In this document: piece after piece, positions 39,288 to 44,233 of the stretch
Numbering within the stretch: the stretch's first letter is position 1
Layout: the number at the start of each line of letters is the position of its first letter
Assembly: GCA_022508805.1 (NCBI GenBank)
Contig: JAFLUM010000011.1
Span: forward strand, 1 to 53,602
From: Oscillospiraceae bacterium
GTDB taxonomy: Bacteria > Bacillota > Clostridia > Oscillospirales > Acutalibacteraceae
Direction of reading: 5' to 3'
Length of the DNA stretch: 53,602 bases
Made by a program: the position numbers and the translations under genes
The notes under the pieces: model-generated
The model's database searches: none
Told to the model about the DNA's origin: nothing
What the model saw: only the letters and a program-made list of their open reading frames with translations

Positions 39288-39340
39288 ATATTGATCCCTC
39301 CATTTTCTTATATTTTATACCAAATTTAGGTTTTTGTCTA

Positions 39341-39369
39341 TTGAAATAGGTAAAAAAATTTGGTATAAT
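39341..39369 (+). promoter_or_regulatory. Promoter of the interrupted tRNA-Leu locus
   Basis: TTGAAA (39341-39346), 17-bp spacer, TATAAT (39364-39369). The expected start is just before the tRNA 5' half at 39383. After integration this host promoter would read through the half tRNA into the element's complete tRNA-Leu. Confidence 0.85.
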
Positions 39370-39382
39370 CCTATCAATATCC

Positions 39383-39422
39383 GCGGATATGGTGGAATTG
39401 GCAGACACGCAAGATTTAGGAT
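39383..39422 (+). pseudogene. 5' half of host tRNA-Leu(UAG), broken in the anticodon loop
   Basis: The sequence starts with acceptor strand GCGGATA, continues through the D-arm and 5' anticodon stem CAAGA and stops in the loop TTTAGGA. The matching 3' half lies 4.68 kb away at 44089-44142. Joined, the two give a canonical tRNA-Leu: GCGGATA pairs with TATCCGC and CAAGA with TCTTG. Confidence 0.93.
39412..39422. repeat. attL core of the integrated element
   Basis: AGATTTAGGAT, identical to 44089-44099. It contains the whole 7-base anticodon loop (TTTAGGA) of the host tRNA-Leu, the usual overlap region for tyrosine integrases that use the anticodon-loop site. Confidence 0.85.
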
Positions 39423-39427
39423 AATAT

Positions 39428-39509
39428 GCACCTGTGGTGGAATGGCAGACACGTTGGTCTTAGGAGCCAATGCGAAAGCGTGGGGGTTCAAGTCCCCCTA
39501 GGTGCACCA
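39428..39509 (+). tRNA. tRNA-Leu(TAG) carried by the element
   Basis: A full 82-base tRNA with acceptor GCACCTG/TAGGTGC, long-type variable arm TGCGAAAGCG, T-arm GGGGG-TTCAAGT-CCCCC, encoded CCA and anticodon arm TTGGT-CTTAGGA-GCCAA, giving anticodon TAG. It decodes the same CUN codons as the broken host gene but differs in acceptor, anticodon and T stems. It begins 6 bases inside the element. With no promoter of its own in between, it would be expressed from the host promoter at 39341 and need 5' trimming, presumably by RNase P. Confidence 0.95.
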
Positions 39510-39518
39510 ACATTTGTG

Positions 39519-39565
39519 AGGACTTTTTAAGTAATTTTTTTGCTTAAAAAGTCCTTGTTTTTTTT
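39519..39565 (+). terminator. Terminator of the element tRNA-Leu
   Basis: A perfect 13-bp stem AGGACTTTTTAAG/CTTAAAAAGTCCT (39519-39531 with 39543-39555) followed by a run of eight T. It separates the tRNA from the recombinase gene. Confidence 0.92.
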
Positions 39566-39583
39566 GTTGCTTTTGCTTATAAT
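39555..39583 (+). promoter_or_regulatory. Promoter of tyrosine recombinase 1
   Basis: TTGTTT (39555-39560), 17-bp spacer, TATAAT (39578-39583). It overlaps the T-run of the preceding terminator and is followed directly by the repeat at 39592. Confidence 0.6.
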
Positions 39584-39591
39584 ATTTTTGT

Positions 39592-39606
39592 TAATCTAGC
39601 GTGTTA
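39592..39606 (+). repeat. 15-bp repeat TAATCTAGCGTGTTA, left copy
   Basis: Identical to 43951-43965. The first nine of the bases AATCTAGCG recur inverted as CGCTAGATT at the right attachment site (44085-44093). Likely a recombinase or excisionase binding site; it lies at the start of the recombinase transcript. Confidence 0.65.
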
Positions 39607-39670
39607 CTTTCTAGCAAAAAAGCAGAAAGGAAACACAAAAAAAATGAGAAATTACAGACGGAGAACACAA

Positions 39671-40606
39671 ATGGCAACACACGAAAAAACTTTAATAAAA
39701 GATGCGTATGCGTTTTTTGTAGTAGAAAAGAAAGCAGAAAACCTTTCACAAAGCACACTTGACACATACGACATACACATTAAAAATTTTATGGATACTA
39801 TGGAAATAAGCAATTTTTCCTGTGCCTTGCTAAATGAAAACAATGCTATGTATCTCGATTGGGTAGAAGATTTACAAACAGAACAAGGAAAGAAAGATGT
39901 TACAATAGCAAGTTATTGCAGGTCAGTCCGTGCCTTCTTGTATTGGTTACAAGATAACAGTTATATAGACCCCTTTTCTGTTAAAATCCCTAAATATCAA
40001 AAAACTATAAAGCAATGCTATTCAGCAGACGAATTATCAACCTTATTAAAAAAGCCTGCAAAAACTTGTTCGGAAGTGCAATATCAAACTTGGGTGTTTA
40101 TAAATTTAATATGTGCTACGGGTTTGCGGTTATCCTCTGCACTTAACTTAAAAGTCCGCGATATTAACATAAAAGAAAAGGCTTTATATGTTCAGCAGAC
40201 AAAAAATAACAAAGCACAGATTTTGTTCTTAAATGATAATATGCTTACAATTCTTAAAAAATATGTTGCCTTATTCGACCTAGAAACAGACGATTTCCTA
40301 TTTTGCACGGCTGAAAAAACACAATTAGCAAAAAGGACAATACAGGACAATGTAGCAACCTATAATAGAAAACTAGGTATAGAAAAAACAAGTATACACC
40401 TATTCCGTCATACCTATGCTAAAAACTACTATCAGCAAACAAAAGATATATATAGTCTGTGTCAAGTCCTTAATCATAGCAGTATAGCAGTTACAGAAAA
40501 CTATTTAAGAGATTTAGGCTTAACGCTTGCAAACGCTACGGCATACAATCCACAAGCCCTTTTTGTGCAGTCCGCAAAAAAGAAAAGACGAGGCAAAATG
40601 TCATAA
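39671..40606 (+). CDS. Tyrosine recombinase 1 (integrase)
   Basis: A 311-residue tyrosine recombinase with an N-terminal SAM-like core-binding domain (about 8-95) and a catalytic domain. The catalytic set is complete: R153 (ATGLRLSSALNL), a lysine near 178-181, H243 and R246 (HLFRH), H269 (LNHSS) and Y278 (TENYL). ATG 39671 is chosen for the GGAGA site six bases upstream; ATG 39644 gives 9 more residues. Compact XerC/D-like architecture without the arm-binding domain of lambda-type integrases. It is closest to attL and is the leading candidate for integration into the tRNA. Confidence 0.93.
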   Translation: MATHEKTLIKDAYAFFVVEKKAENLSQSTLDTYDIHIKNFMDTMEISNFSCALLNENNAMYLDWVEDLQTEQGKKDVTIASYCRSVRAFLYWLQDNSYIDPFSVKIPKYQKTIKQCYSADELSTLLKKPAKTCSEVQYQTWVFINLICATGLRLSSALNLKVRDINIKEKALYVQQTKNNKAQILFLNDNMLTILKKYVALFDLETDDFLFCTAEKTQLAKRTIQDNVATYNRKLGIEKTSIHLFRHTYAKNYYQQTKDIYSLCQVLNHSSIAVTENYLRDLGLTLANATAYNPQALFVQSAKKKRRGKMS

Positions 40607-40610
40607 ATAT

Positions 40611-40636
40611 AACCGCCCAAACAGGGCGGTTTTTTC
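40611..40636 (+). terminator. Terminator after recombinase 1
   Basis: Stem ACCGCCC/GGGCGGT with an AAACA loop and six T, 5 bases after the stop codon. Confidence 0.9.
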
Positions 40637-40654
40637 ATAGCCTAAAGCCTTTTA

Positions 40655-40724
40655 AAAGTTGCTTAAGGGGGTCGAGGGGGGACCGCTTGCGGTGGGTTCC
40701 CTATTATTACCCTTAAGCAACTTT
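40655..40724 (+). other. Putative rolling-circle origin with CRESS-type nonanucleotide
   Basis: A perfect 15-bp inverted repeat (40655-40669 with 40710-40724, core TTGCTTAAGGG) encloses a 40-base loop with small G-rich hairpins. The loop ends in TATTATTAC (40702-40710), which matches the NANTATTAC nonanucleotide nicked by geminivirus and circovirus Reps between bases 7 and 8. As in geminiviruses, its last base enters the right arm. Iterons begin inside the right arm. A CRESS-type rep gene follows on the same strand. The origin role is inferred. Confidence 0.8.
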
Positions 40725-40894
40725 AGTAGTCAAGAATTTTACAAGATAGTTATTTGAAGAAAAACAATTAACTATCTAAAAATTTTGACTACTGCAACTT
40801 TAGTAGTCAAATAGTCAAAATGCTATATTTACAAATAATTATCAAAAAAAACAACAGTTCACTTTAGTAGTCAAAATAACTTTAGTAGTCAAAA
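40719..40894 (+). repeat. Iteron array, probable Rep-binding sites
   Basis: Four direct copies of ACTTTAGTAGTCAA start at 40720, 40797, 40861 and 40879, and one inverted partial copy TTGACTACT lies at 40785-40793. The first copy overlaps the origin stem. Spacing is irregular and the copies are not separated by uniform spacers. A weak extra match, TTTAGTAGT, is at 43860. Confidence 0.85.
40725..40793. repeat. Long imperfect palindrome next to the nonanucleotide stem
   Basis: AGTAGTCAA-G-AATTTT on the left pairs with AAAATTTTGACTACT on the right, and an inner perfect 9-bp stem AGATAGTTA/TAACTATCT (40744-40752 with 40769-40777) has a 16-base loop. It could be a second origin structure such as a lagging-strand initiation site. 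Confidence 0.65.
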
Positions 40895-40905
40895 TTTTTG
40901 ATGTA

Positions 40906-40935
40906 TTGATAACTTAATAAAGAATGTTATATAAT
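40906..40935 (+). promoter_or_regulatory. Promoter of the rep leader
   Basis: TTGATA (40906-40911), 18-bp spacer, TATAAT (40930-40935), right after the last iteron, so Rep bound to iterons could repress it. Transcription would start about 220 bases ahead of the proposed rep start. Confidence 0.65.
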
Positions 40936-40946
40936 TCATTCAAGCA

Positions 40947-41023
40947 CAAAAAAAAGACCGTTGGCGAAACGGTCTGAGACAATAAAGATAAAAAAGTTAG
41001 GGGTCAAAAGGCGATTTGACTAT
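40947..41023 (-). ncRNA. Candidate antisense RNA against the rep leader
   Basis: On the minus strand a TTGATT (41051-41056) and TATAAA (41030-41035) pair with a 15-bp spacer could start a transcript near 41023 that ends at a hairpin AGACCGTT/AACGGTCT followed by eight T (40947-40975). The RNA of about 75 bases would be fully complementary to 40981-41012 and nearly so to the rep start at 41174-41205. Proposed from sequence only. Confidence 0.5.
40981..41012 (+). repeat. Partial duplicate of the rep start region in the leader
   Basis: 32 bases match 41174-41205 at 29 positions. The copy encodes NKDKKVRGQKAI and a stop; the rep copy encodes NKDKKIRGQKAF. It lies within the proposed antisense RNA. 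Confidence 0.75.
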
Positions 41024-41094
41024 ATTTATTTTATACTACAGAAAAATTAAAATCAATAGATAAATATATAAATATATTCAAACGAAAACTTTTG

Positions 41095-41128
41095 ACACTT
41101 GCTTATTCTTTCGGCAAGTGTTTTTTTT
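41095..41128 (+). terminator. Terminator/attenuator in the rep leader
   Basis: A perfect 8-bp stem ACACTTGC/GCAAGTGT (41095-41102 with 41114-41121) with an 11-base loop and eight T, located after the rep promoter and before the rep coding region. Its position suggests control of rep by premature termination. Confidence 0.75.
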
Positions 41129-41164
41129 GTTGCTAAAAAAAATTATAAGAAAGGCTGTGATTTA

Positions 41165-42217
41165 ATCAACGAAAATAAAGATAAAAAAATTAGGGGGCAA
41201 AAAGCTTTTTTAACAGTTAACAACCCCCAAAAGCATAACTATTTAACAAATAGTCCCGAAGATATGAAAGCGGTATATTTTCAAAAAGCACTAAACCAAT
41301 GGGGTAGCATAATATATATGTGTTGCACAAAAGAAAAAGGCAAAAAAGGTACAGTACACGACCACTTGTATATACACTTTGAAAGGCAAGTATATATAAC
41401 AAGTCTTCAAAAGGTATTTCCCCATTGTGACATAGAATTTCACAACGGCAGTGATGAAGATAACCGCAACTATATTTTTAAACAAGGTGAAAAATACGAA
41501 AACGATAAGGCTGAAACCCGTATTGACGGCTTTCAATTTGAATGGGGCGAAATGGAAAAGTTTAGACAGAATCAAGGCAAAAGGAACGATTTAGAAGAAT
41601 TAAGAACGCTTATACTACAAGGAAAAAGCAATGCTGAAATTTACAATTACAATGCAAATTATTTAAAATATGCTACCTACATAGACAAAATAAGATTAGA
41701 CCTCATACAAGACAAATACAAAAAAGAAAATAGGTTCTTAAAGGTTGTCTACCAAACAGGCGAAACAGGTACAGGAAAAACAAGAAGTGTAATGGAAAGT
41801 TACGGGTATGAAAATGTTTATCGTGTTACGGACTACTCCCACCCTTTCGATAGTTATAATCTTCAAGACACTATCATTTTTGAAGAATTTAGAAGCAGTT
41901 TAAAAGCAGAGCAGATGTTAAATTATTTAGACCTATACCCTGTTGATTTACCTTCCCGTTATGCCAACAAGGTTGCTTGTTATCATAATGTTTACATTAA
42001 CACGAACATTCCACTACAAGAACAGTTTAAAAACATTCAAGAGCAACAACCGCAAACTTGGCAAGCCTTCTTAAGAAGGCTTGACGAAATCCGTGTTTTT
42101 GAAAATAACGAAATCTATGTTTATAAACAATATAGGAAACAAGACGGCACATTTGATTTTTTAAGCAATAACGGGTTACTCTATTTTGATAGGTTTAATC
42201 CAATACAAGCACAGTAA
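41165..42217 (+). CDS. rep: CRESS-DNA-virus-like replication initiator (HUH endonuclease + SF3 helicase)
   Basis: A 350-residue Rep with both domains of eukaryotic CRESS-DNA virus Reps. HUH motifs: I FLTVNNP (15-21), II HDH (65-67), III YIFK with nicking Tyr103. Superfamily 3 helicase: Walker A GETGTGKT (199-206), Walker B TIIFEEF (236-242), motif C YINTN (277-281). It should nick the nearby origin and unwind DNA for rolling-circle replication. No AUG, GUG or usable UUG exists near the N-terminus; the only in-frame UUG (41099) lies inside the leader terminator. AUC at 41165, spaced after AGAAAGG, is the proposed start. The stop lies in its own terminator. Confidence 0.9.
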   Translation: MNENKDKKIRGQKAFLTVNNPQKHNYLTNSPEDMKAVYFQKALNQWGSIIYMCCTKEKGKKGTVHDHLYIHFERQVYITSLQKVFPHCDIEFHNGSDEDNRNYIFKQGEKYENDKAETRIDGFQFEWGEMEKFRQNQGKRNDLEELRTLILQGKSNAEIYNYNANYLKYATYIDKIRLDLIQDKYKKENRFLKVVYQTGETGTGKTRSVMESYGYENVYRVTDYSHPFDSYNLQDTIIFEEFRSSLKAEQMLNYLDLYPVDLPSRYANKVACYHNVYINTNIPLQEQFKNIQEQQPQTWQAFLRRLDEIRVFENNEIYVYKQYRKQDGTFDFLSNNGLLYFDRFNPIQAQ

Positions 42218-42232
42218 TGTGCTTGTTTTTTT
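42205..42232 (+). terminator. Terminator overlapping the rep stop codon
   Basis: Stem ACAAGCACA/TGTGCTTGT (42205-42213 with 42218-42226) with loop GTAA holding the TAA stop, followed by T7. Confidence 0.88.
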
Positions 42233-42849
42233 ATGCTTATTATTCCTATCCCCCGTGTTGTAAAAGTAGCACATATGTGCTCCGGCACATATGTGCTACT
42301 CTAATAAGCATAAGACAGACAGAGCGGTTAGGGCAACAAAAACAGCGTGTTTTTGTTGGACTAAACGGGGATGTCTTGCATTTTGGAAATTTTAATTATA
42401 AAATCAAAGTATAAAAGTTTTAATAGAATATTGTGCTCTCATTGAACAGAGCCATAGGCAAAAGCCTATGAAGTTATTTAAAGTGTTTCTTAAGTGAAAT
42501 ATTAGATTGCAAGTTTCAGAATTTTTAGCAATTAAAACATTAAAATGAAGTTATTTAATACCTTTTTCAAGGTCAAAAGTAAAGTGTTACAAAGTCAAGG
42601 ACTACAAAAAATTAGGCTTTGGGCTACATAATTTTTATTAAAGGTATCAAGTATACCATTATTTATATAGAGAAAAATTATAATTTAATGAAAAAAATGG
42701 AACGGGAAACCATTAGAAAAAAATCCTATCTGTACTTAACAAATTTTTACAAAAAAATAAGTAGTAGATATGTATTAAAAACTATCGTTTTTAACACATA
42801 TGTGCTACCTATTAAAAAAGGCTGACAATAATTTTAAGGGGGTGATTTA
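42233..42849. other. 617-bp stretch of the element without a supported gene
   Basis: No open frame here has a ribosome site or recognisable product. It contains the double palindrome at 42265-42300, a CATAGGC/GCCTATG hairpin (42453-42470), a 14-bp direct repeat ATGAAGTTATTTAA (42468-42481 and 42545-42558) and a third copy of the palindrome half-site at 42795. Likely functions are a lagging-strand origin, a recombination site or regulatory RNA. Confidence 0.5.
42265..42300. repeat. 15-bp inverted repeat made of two nested palindromes
   Basis: AGTAGCACATATGTG and CACATATGTGCTACT flank CTCCGG. Each arm is itself close to the palindrome AGCACATATGTGCT. A single copy of the half-site (CACATATGTGCTAC) recurs at 42795-42808, about 40 bases before recombinase 2. 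Confidence 0.75.
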
Positions 42850-43776
42850 ATTAAAACATTACAACAGCAAGTTAAAACGAACCTGAATGGCAAAAGAGCA
42901 ATGGGCGAAAGTAGGCACAATGCAAAAATAGAACTTAAAGAAAAGATGGGCGAAGATTACCGCTTTGGTATGTCGGTTGATACTATACATAGTTATAAAA
43001 CATTTGATATATATACAGAGCATTGTAACCGCTTTGTCGAGTGGTGCATTAACGAAAAAGGTGTAAATAAATATTCTAGCCTAAACAATATAAAGCAATA
43101 TGCAAAAGAATATTTACAAGCAAGAGAAGAAAAAGGGTTAAGCCTTTATACTTTAAAGTCGGAAAAATCTGCATTAGGCAAGTTGTACGGGGAAACAATA
43201 GATTATAAATTTCAAAAGCCTAGAACTACAAAAGAAATCACAAGGTCAAGAAACGAGGTCAAAAACGATAAGCATTTTTCTGTAGAAAAAAATCAAGACC
43301 TTGTTGACATTTGCCGAGCAACAGGCGGTCGCAGAGAAGATATAGAAAAACTAACAAAAGACTGCTTTTTTACTGACAAAAACGGTCAAATGTGGGTTCG
43401 ATTTGAACAGAGCAAGGGCGGTCGTGATAGAATTGCACCCGTCTTGCCTGAATATCAAGCAAGAGTGCAGATGATATTAGAAACAAGAGAACCAAACACC
43501 CCCCTATTTAGCAACATTCACGGAGCGGCGGATATTCACTCATTCCGCCGTGAGTATGCACAAGAACTGTATAAAGCCGTATGTAATAATGATACTTTAA
43601 AAGAAAAAATATTAAGCGAATATCCCGCAAGAAATGAGCCAAATATAAAGGGTGATACATACCATAGCCACGATAAAGAAAATCAGTTTAAAGGTGATAG
43701 AGATAATATTTATATTGTATCGGAAGCACTCGGACACAACAGGCTAGAAGTATCTGTAAATCACTACTTAAAATAA
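42850..43776 (+). CDS. Tyrosine recombinase 2
   Basis: A 308-residue recombinase with an N-terminal core-binding domain (about 40-118) and catalytic residues R161 (TGGRREDI), K189, H230 and R233 (HSFR), H296 (LGHN) and Y306 (NHYL). A stretch of about 45 residues separates HSFR from LGHN, longer than in recombinase 1. The proposed start is AUU at 42850, because AAGGGGGTGATTT, almost perfectly complementary to the 16S rRNA 3' end, precedes it and the frame codes on without AUG until 42901, which has no ribosome site. Confidence 0.88.
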   Translation: MKTLQQQVKTNLNGKRAMGESRHNAKIELKEKMGEDYRFGMSVDTIHSYKTFDIYTEHCNRFVEWCINEKGVNKYSSLNNIKQYAKEYLQAREEKGLSLYTLKSEKSALGKLYGETIDYKFQKPRTTKEITRSRNEVKNDKHFSVEKNQDLVDICRATGGRREDIEKLTKDCFFTDKNGQMWVRFEQSKGGRDRIAPVLPEYQARVQMILETREPNTPLFSNIHGAADIHSFRREYAQELYKAVCNNDTLKEKILSEYPARNEPNIKGDTYHSHDKENQFKGDRDNIYIVSEALGHNRLEVSVNHYLK

Positions 43777-43780
43777 AAAG

Positions 43781-43825
43781 CAGATAATTAACTGAAAATA
43801 AAAACAGTTAGTTATCTGTTTTTTT
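43781..43825 (+). terminator. Terminator of recombinase 2
   Basis: Stem CAGATAATTAACTG/CAGTTAGTTATCTG (43781-43794 with 43805-43818, one G-U-type mismatch) followed by seven T. Confidence 0.88.
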
Positions 43826-43925
43826 GCTATTTCTACGGCAGAATGATTTTTAAATCCTTTTTAGTAGTAAATATTCATCAGCAAAAATAAAAACAATTAT
43901 ACAGAAATTTTTGTTAAAATCCCTA

Positions 43926-43954
43926 TTGAAATAATAGCATATATGTGTTATAAT
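43926..43954 (+). promoter_or_regulatory. Right-end promoter facing out of the element
   Basis: TTGAAA (43926-43931), 17-bp spacer, TATAAT (43949-43954). No gene follows before the element's end. Integrated, it reads into the tRNA 3' half; in a circle it would read across the attachment site into the element tRNA-Leu about 140 bases away. Confidence 0.7.
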
Positions 43955-43965
43955 CTAGCGTGTTA
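43951..43965 (+). repeat. 15-bp repeat TAATCTAGCGTGTTA, right copy
   Basis: Identical to 39592-39606; here it overlaps the -10 of the right-end promoter, so a protein bound to it should block transcription. Confidence 0.65.
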
Positions 43966-43973
43966 GAGGCATA

Positions 43974-44011
43974 TTTTACAAGTTAAATTTTAAATTTTTA
44001 ACCTTGTAAAA
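43974..44011. repeat. Hairpin near the right end of the element
   Basis: Perfect 9-bp arms TTTTACAAG/CTTGTAAAA with further pairing GTTAAA/TTTAAC inside. No T-run follows on either strand, so it is not an obvious terminator. Confidence 0.5.
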
Positions 44012-44088
44012 AGTGCTAAAAACCCTTATATATCAACGAAAGTTAATATGTTAGATTACTTAAATATTATGTGTTCTGCATTTTCGCT

Positions 44089-44099
44089 AGATTTAGGAT
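44089..44099. repeat. attR core of the integrated element
   Basis: AGATTTAGGAT, identical to the left copy at 39412. Just outside it on the element side lies CGCTAGATT, an inverted match to the 15-bp repeats. Confidence 0.85.
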
Positions 44100-44142
44100 C
44101 TTGTGCGAAAGCGTGCAGGTTCAAGTCCTGTTATCCGCACCA
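44089..44142 (+). pseudogene. 3' half of host tRNA-Leu(UAG)
   Basis: Continues the broken tRNA from the anticodon loop: stem TCTTG, variable arm TGCGAAAGCG, T-arm GCAGG-TTCAAGT-CCTGT, acceptor TATCCGC and encoded CCA. It pairs with the 5' half at 39383 in acceptor and anticodon stems. The original gene terminator follows. Confidence 0.93.
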
Positions 44143-44179
44143 AACCGCATTTGCAGCCTTAACTGCGAGTGCGGTTTTT
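44143..44179 (+). terminator. Terminator of the original tRNA-Leu gene
   Basis: Stem AACCGCA/TGCGGTT (44143-44149 with 44170-44176) and T5, directly after the CCA end. Confidence 0.85.
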
Positions 44180-44233
44180 GTATAAATTGGGCAGTAATTA
44201 ATCTACGAAGGTTTTGTATTGGAGGGAAATTAT

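Larger units (their letters stand above)
39412..44099. mobile_element. 4.68 kb integrative element with CRESS-type Rep, inserted in tRNA-Leu(UAG)
   Basis: Bounded by the 11-bp repeat AGATTTAGGAT. Contents in order: complete tRNA-Leu(UAG), terminator, tyrosine recombinase 1, nonanucleotide origin with iterons, leader region with candidate antisense RNA, rep, a 630-bp non-coding stretch with palindromes, tyrosine recombinase 2, and a right-end promoter. It is more AT-rich than its surroundings. All genes face the same way. No relaxase, capsid or transfer gene is present, so it is best described as an integrative plasmid-like element. Confidence 0.88.

Noticed and set aside
40719-40894. CRISPR array
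   Set aside because: Only four short irregularly spaced repeats, no uniform spacers and no cas genes; they fit iterons beside an origin.
41099-41164. UUG start for rep at 41099
   Set aside because: The codon is inside the stem of a terminator with T8, has no ribosome site, and the sequence from there to 41165 is low-complexity rather than Rep-like.
42217-42414. Small ORF after rep
   Set aside because: Its start lies in the rep terminator and it runs through the double palindrome; no ribosome site or recognisable product.
42619-42825. 68-codon open frame before recombinase 2
   Set aside because: Lys/Tyr-rich, AT-driven composition and no ribosome site. Left unannotated but not excluded.
43974-44011. 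Terminator at the element's right end
   Set aside because: Good hairpin but no T-run on either strand, so it was listed only as a hairpin.
39383-44142. Group I intron in tRNA-Leu
   Set aside because: Such introns are a few hundred bases with a catalytic core and occur in UAA tRNA-Leu of cyanobacteria. Here 4.68 kb with three genes, its own tRNA and direct repeats lie between the halves.
39383-44142. Functional split tRNA joined in trans
   Set aside because: Both halves may be transcribed, but bacteria lack the tRNA splicing endonuclease used for archaeal split tRNAs and no complementary leader pairs the halves. A complete replacement tRNA is present instead.
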